Below, one piece after another: positions 62,715-64,000 of a stretch of 64,000 nucleotides of DNA. Under the pieces are notes generated by a model. That model ran no database searches. It was not told the origin of the DNA and saw only the letters and a program-made list of their open reading frames with translations. Source of the DNA: Amygdalobacter nucleatus (GTDB taxonomy: Bacteria > Bacillota > Clostridia > Saccharofermentanales > Fastidiosipilaceae); the NCBI RefSeq assembly GCF_029167365.1, contig NZ_JARFNM010000001.1, positions 1,170,001-1,234,000 of the forward strand. Reading direction: 5' to 3'. Both the position numbers and the translations under genes were made by a program. Positions within the stretch are counted from its first letter, which is position 1. The number at the start of each line of letters is the position of its first letter.

Positions 62715-62723
62715 ATTATAGCA
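62715..62723 (-). promoter_or_regulatory. Extended -10 promoter of the phase-variable unit
   Basis: TGC-TATAAT on the minus strand, just after the recO stop, with a poor -35. The expected start point is about 18 bases before the ATG at 62690. Confidence 0.6.
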
Positions 62724-62737
62724 TAAAAACAAAACGA

Positions 62738-63694
62738 TTACGGATTTTTATGGCTCTCTATATCCCTCGCGTTTTTATCTTTCCGCTTTGCCTGTAACTT
62801 GGCAAGCAAGCTTGCAAACTCTAATTGCTCACCTATCAATTTGGCCAAAGCATCCTGACTTTCATAATGCCGATCTAAGCTATAAATTAACCAGCATTTG
62901 GCAAAGTCATAAAGTTTGGTGGAAAGTTGCTCACTTAGCTCAATATTGGCCATTTTTTCTGGTTGGCAAGATAAAACGACATGCAATAAATTGGAGAATT
63001 TGAACGAAACTGTCTGTTGATTTAGCTTTTTCTCAACTTCCGCCAAAGTCTGCTCACGCGGCAAAACATTGGAAGTGACACTGTAATTTGTCGCTAGTTT
63101 TCCCTCAGCAAAGGAAAATTGATAAGCTTGTTTAGATGAATCTTTGAATAACTCATCAATATCAGGTTTATAGCCACTTTCAGCTAAAACACGCAAGATA
63201 AAAATTGCTAAAAAGCTCAACAATTCAGCTGATTTTATCGTGTTTTCACTGGTTGCTAACTTCTGTAAAGCATATAAAGCATGCAGATAAAAAGGCCATA
63301 ATTTCTTAGCCTGATCAGCATCCGTGACTAAATCCACCAAAAGGTCATTAAAGACCTGACTGCACGTGTAAGCTAAGATATTTTTAGTCAAAGCCTGAAA
63401 ATGATAAATCAATGTAAAATCTTTTAGATAGTACTTATTCTTGTAGCGAAACAACTTACATTCAGCATAGCTATACTCTGGCCAGTAATAACTCTTGTTG
63501 GAGATAAACTGCGCATAGATTTTATCGCTGTCAATTTTGGCAAAGGCCCGCTTTTCGACGCACTCAATTAAGCCTAGTTCTGGACTGAATAAGCGCAAGT
63601 AACGGCTATGTTTGACTTTAGCCGTTACCCTTAACAAAAAAGCTTTACAGGTTATTTCAGAGGCTGCTTTCGCCTCGACAACTGTTTCTAACAT
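62738..63694 (-). CDS. recO: DNA repair protein RecO
   Basis: Loads RecA onto SSB-coated DNA in the RecFOR pathway. An N-terminal OB fold (CKAFLLRVTAKVKHSRYLRLFSPELGLIECV) is followed by a helical body with the usual LLSFLAIFILRVLAESGYKPDIDELF. The four zinc cysteines of many RecO proteins are absent. 318 residues, longer than average. It follows era by four bases, the conserved era-recO order in Firmicutes, and supports the assignment despite low conservation. Confidence 0.88.
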   Translation of the reverse strand: MLETVVEAKAASEITCKAFLLRVTAKVKHSRYLRLFSPELGLIECVEKRAFAKIDSDKIYAQFISNKSYYWPEYSYAECKLFRYKNKYYLKDFTLIYHFQALTKNILAYTCSQVFNDLLVDLVTDADQAKKLWPFYLHALYALQKLATSENTIKSAELLSFLAIFILRVLAESGYKPDIDELFKDSSKQAYQFSFAEGKLATNYSVTSNVLPREQTLAEVEKKLNQQTVSFKFSNLLHVVLSCQPEKMANIELSEQLSTKLYDFAKCWLIYSLDRHYESQDALAKLIGEQLEFASLLAKLQAKRKDKNARDIESHKNP

Positions 63695-63698
63695 TGCC

Positions 63699-64000
63699 TT
63701 AGCGTAATGGCCGATTCTGAGCTTGTTTCAAGTTATAACCGAAGTTATTCAAGAACATCTCTTTGTCGCGCCAATTTTCCCTAACCTTTACCCGAATTTC
63801 CAGATAGACTTTACAATCTAGCAAATCTTCCATCTTGATCCTGGCTGAAGATGCCAAACGTTTCAGTGCAAGTCCGCCCTTACCTATCAACATCTTCTTG
63901 TGGCCCTCGCGCTCCGTAATGATCGAAGCTTGAATTTTAGCTAAAACTCGTTGGCCATCTTCATCGTATTCTTCTGCAAATTTCTCAATTTCAGTTGCTA
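63699..64000 (-). CDS. era: GTPase Era, C-terminal part, start beyond the window
   Basis: Only the KH domain is in the window: EIEKFAEEYDEDGQRVLAKI, then ASIITEREGHKKMLIGKGG (GxxG loop GKGG) and the closing YLEIRVKVRENWRDKE typical of Era. The G domain lies past the right edge. Era binds the 3' end of 16S rRNA during 30S assembly. Confidence 0.93.
   Translation of the reverse strand, partial: ATEIEKFAEEYDEDGQRVLAKIQASIITEREGHKKMLIGKGGLALKRLASSARIKMEDLLDCKVYLEIRVKVRENWRDKEMFLNNFGYNLKQAQNRPLR

Noticed and set aside
1-64000. CRISPR arrays, rRNA genes, insertion sequences
   Set aside because: No regularly spaced direct repeats, rRNA signatures or transposase motifs were found on either strand.

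Overview
The window comes from a low-GC Firmicute, most likely an anaerobic fermentative member of the Clostridia. The evidence is AT-rich DNA with AGGAGG-type ribosome binding sites, a GlgC plus GlgD pair, fused AdhE, pyruvate phosphate dikinase next to a pyruvate kinase with the extra C-terminal domain, the order rho-rpmE-prmC-prfA-tsaC, DUF1292 proteins, and tRNA genes without encoded CCA. The genus cannot be fixed from sequence alone. Glycogen synthesis plus maltodextrin uptake would suit a glycogen-using mucosal anaerobe, but that is inference. About nine genes in ten lie on the minus strand, so the window probably sits in one replichore with minus as the leading strand.

Layout. 1-5 kb: a cut AI-2E-type permease and the glgC-glgD-glgA operon with a clear promoter. 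5-6.5 kb: tRNA-Pro, a structured intergenic stretch that may hold a small RNA, and a nitroreductase-like protein with a low-complexity insert. 6.7-13.7 kb: adhE, a MATE exporter and ppdK. 13.8-19.3 kb: tsaC, prfA, prmC, rpmE and rho. 19.5-25.8 kb: traX-like gene, tRNA-Val, CPBP protease with two DUF1292 proteins, tRNA-Glu, an orphan ABC-3 permease, a Y-family polymerase, and a divergent XRE regulator plus ImmA/IrrE metallopeptidase. 26-36.7 kb: HtrA, a zinc-ribbon membrane protein, pyruvate kinase, RsuA-type synthase, YitT protein, TrpS, CtpE-like P-type ATPase, dCMP deaminase. 36.7-42.4 kb: PBP1A, EamA transporter, MgtE. 42.6-48.8 kb: a LacI-controlled maltodextrin operon. 48.9-53.7 kb: a broken transporter remnant and a topoisomerase pair. 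53.8-56.3 kb: tRNA-Arg and tRNA-Gly, then xpt-pbuX under a purine riboswitch. 56.3-64 kb: a badly decayed AlbA/ATPase-type pseudogene, an MFS exporter, a P-loop plus Asp23 fusion, YebC, an apparently phase-variable two-gene unit, RecO and the end of Era.

How the genes fit together. The sugar genes form a loop: maltodextrin import and GH13 cleavage feed glucose units, GlgC/GlgD/GlgA store them, and pyruvate kinase, PPDK and AdhE serve the lower glycolytic and ethanol branches. Purine salvage (xpt-pbuX) is riboswitch controlled.

The two most interesting points are regulatory. First, an XRE/ImmA pair faces a dinB-type polymerase, and a perfect GAAC-N4-GTTC palindrome lies inside their overlapping promoters, which suggests a protease-triggered mutagenic response. 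Second, a (TTTC)6 tract directly after an ATG leaves that start out of frame with a conserved-looking membrane ORF. This is the classic layout of an ON/OFF phase-variable gene, here read as OFF.
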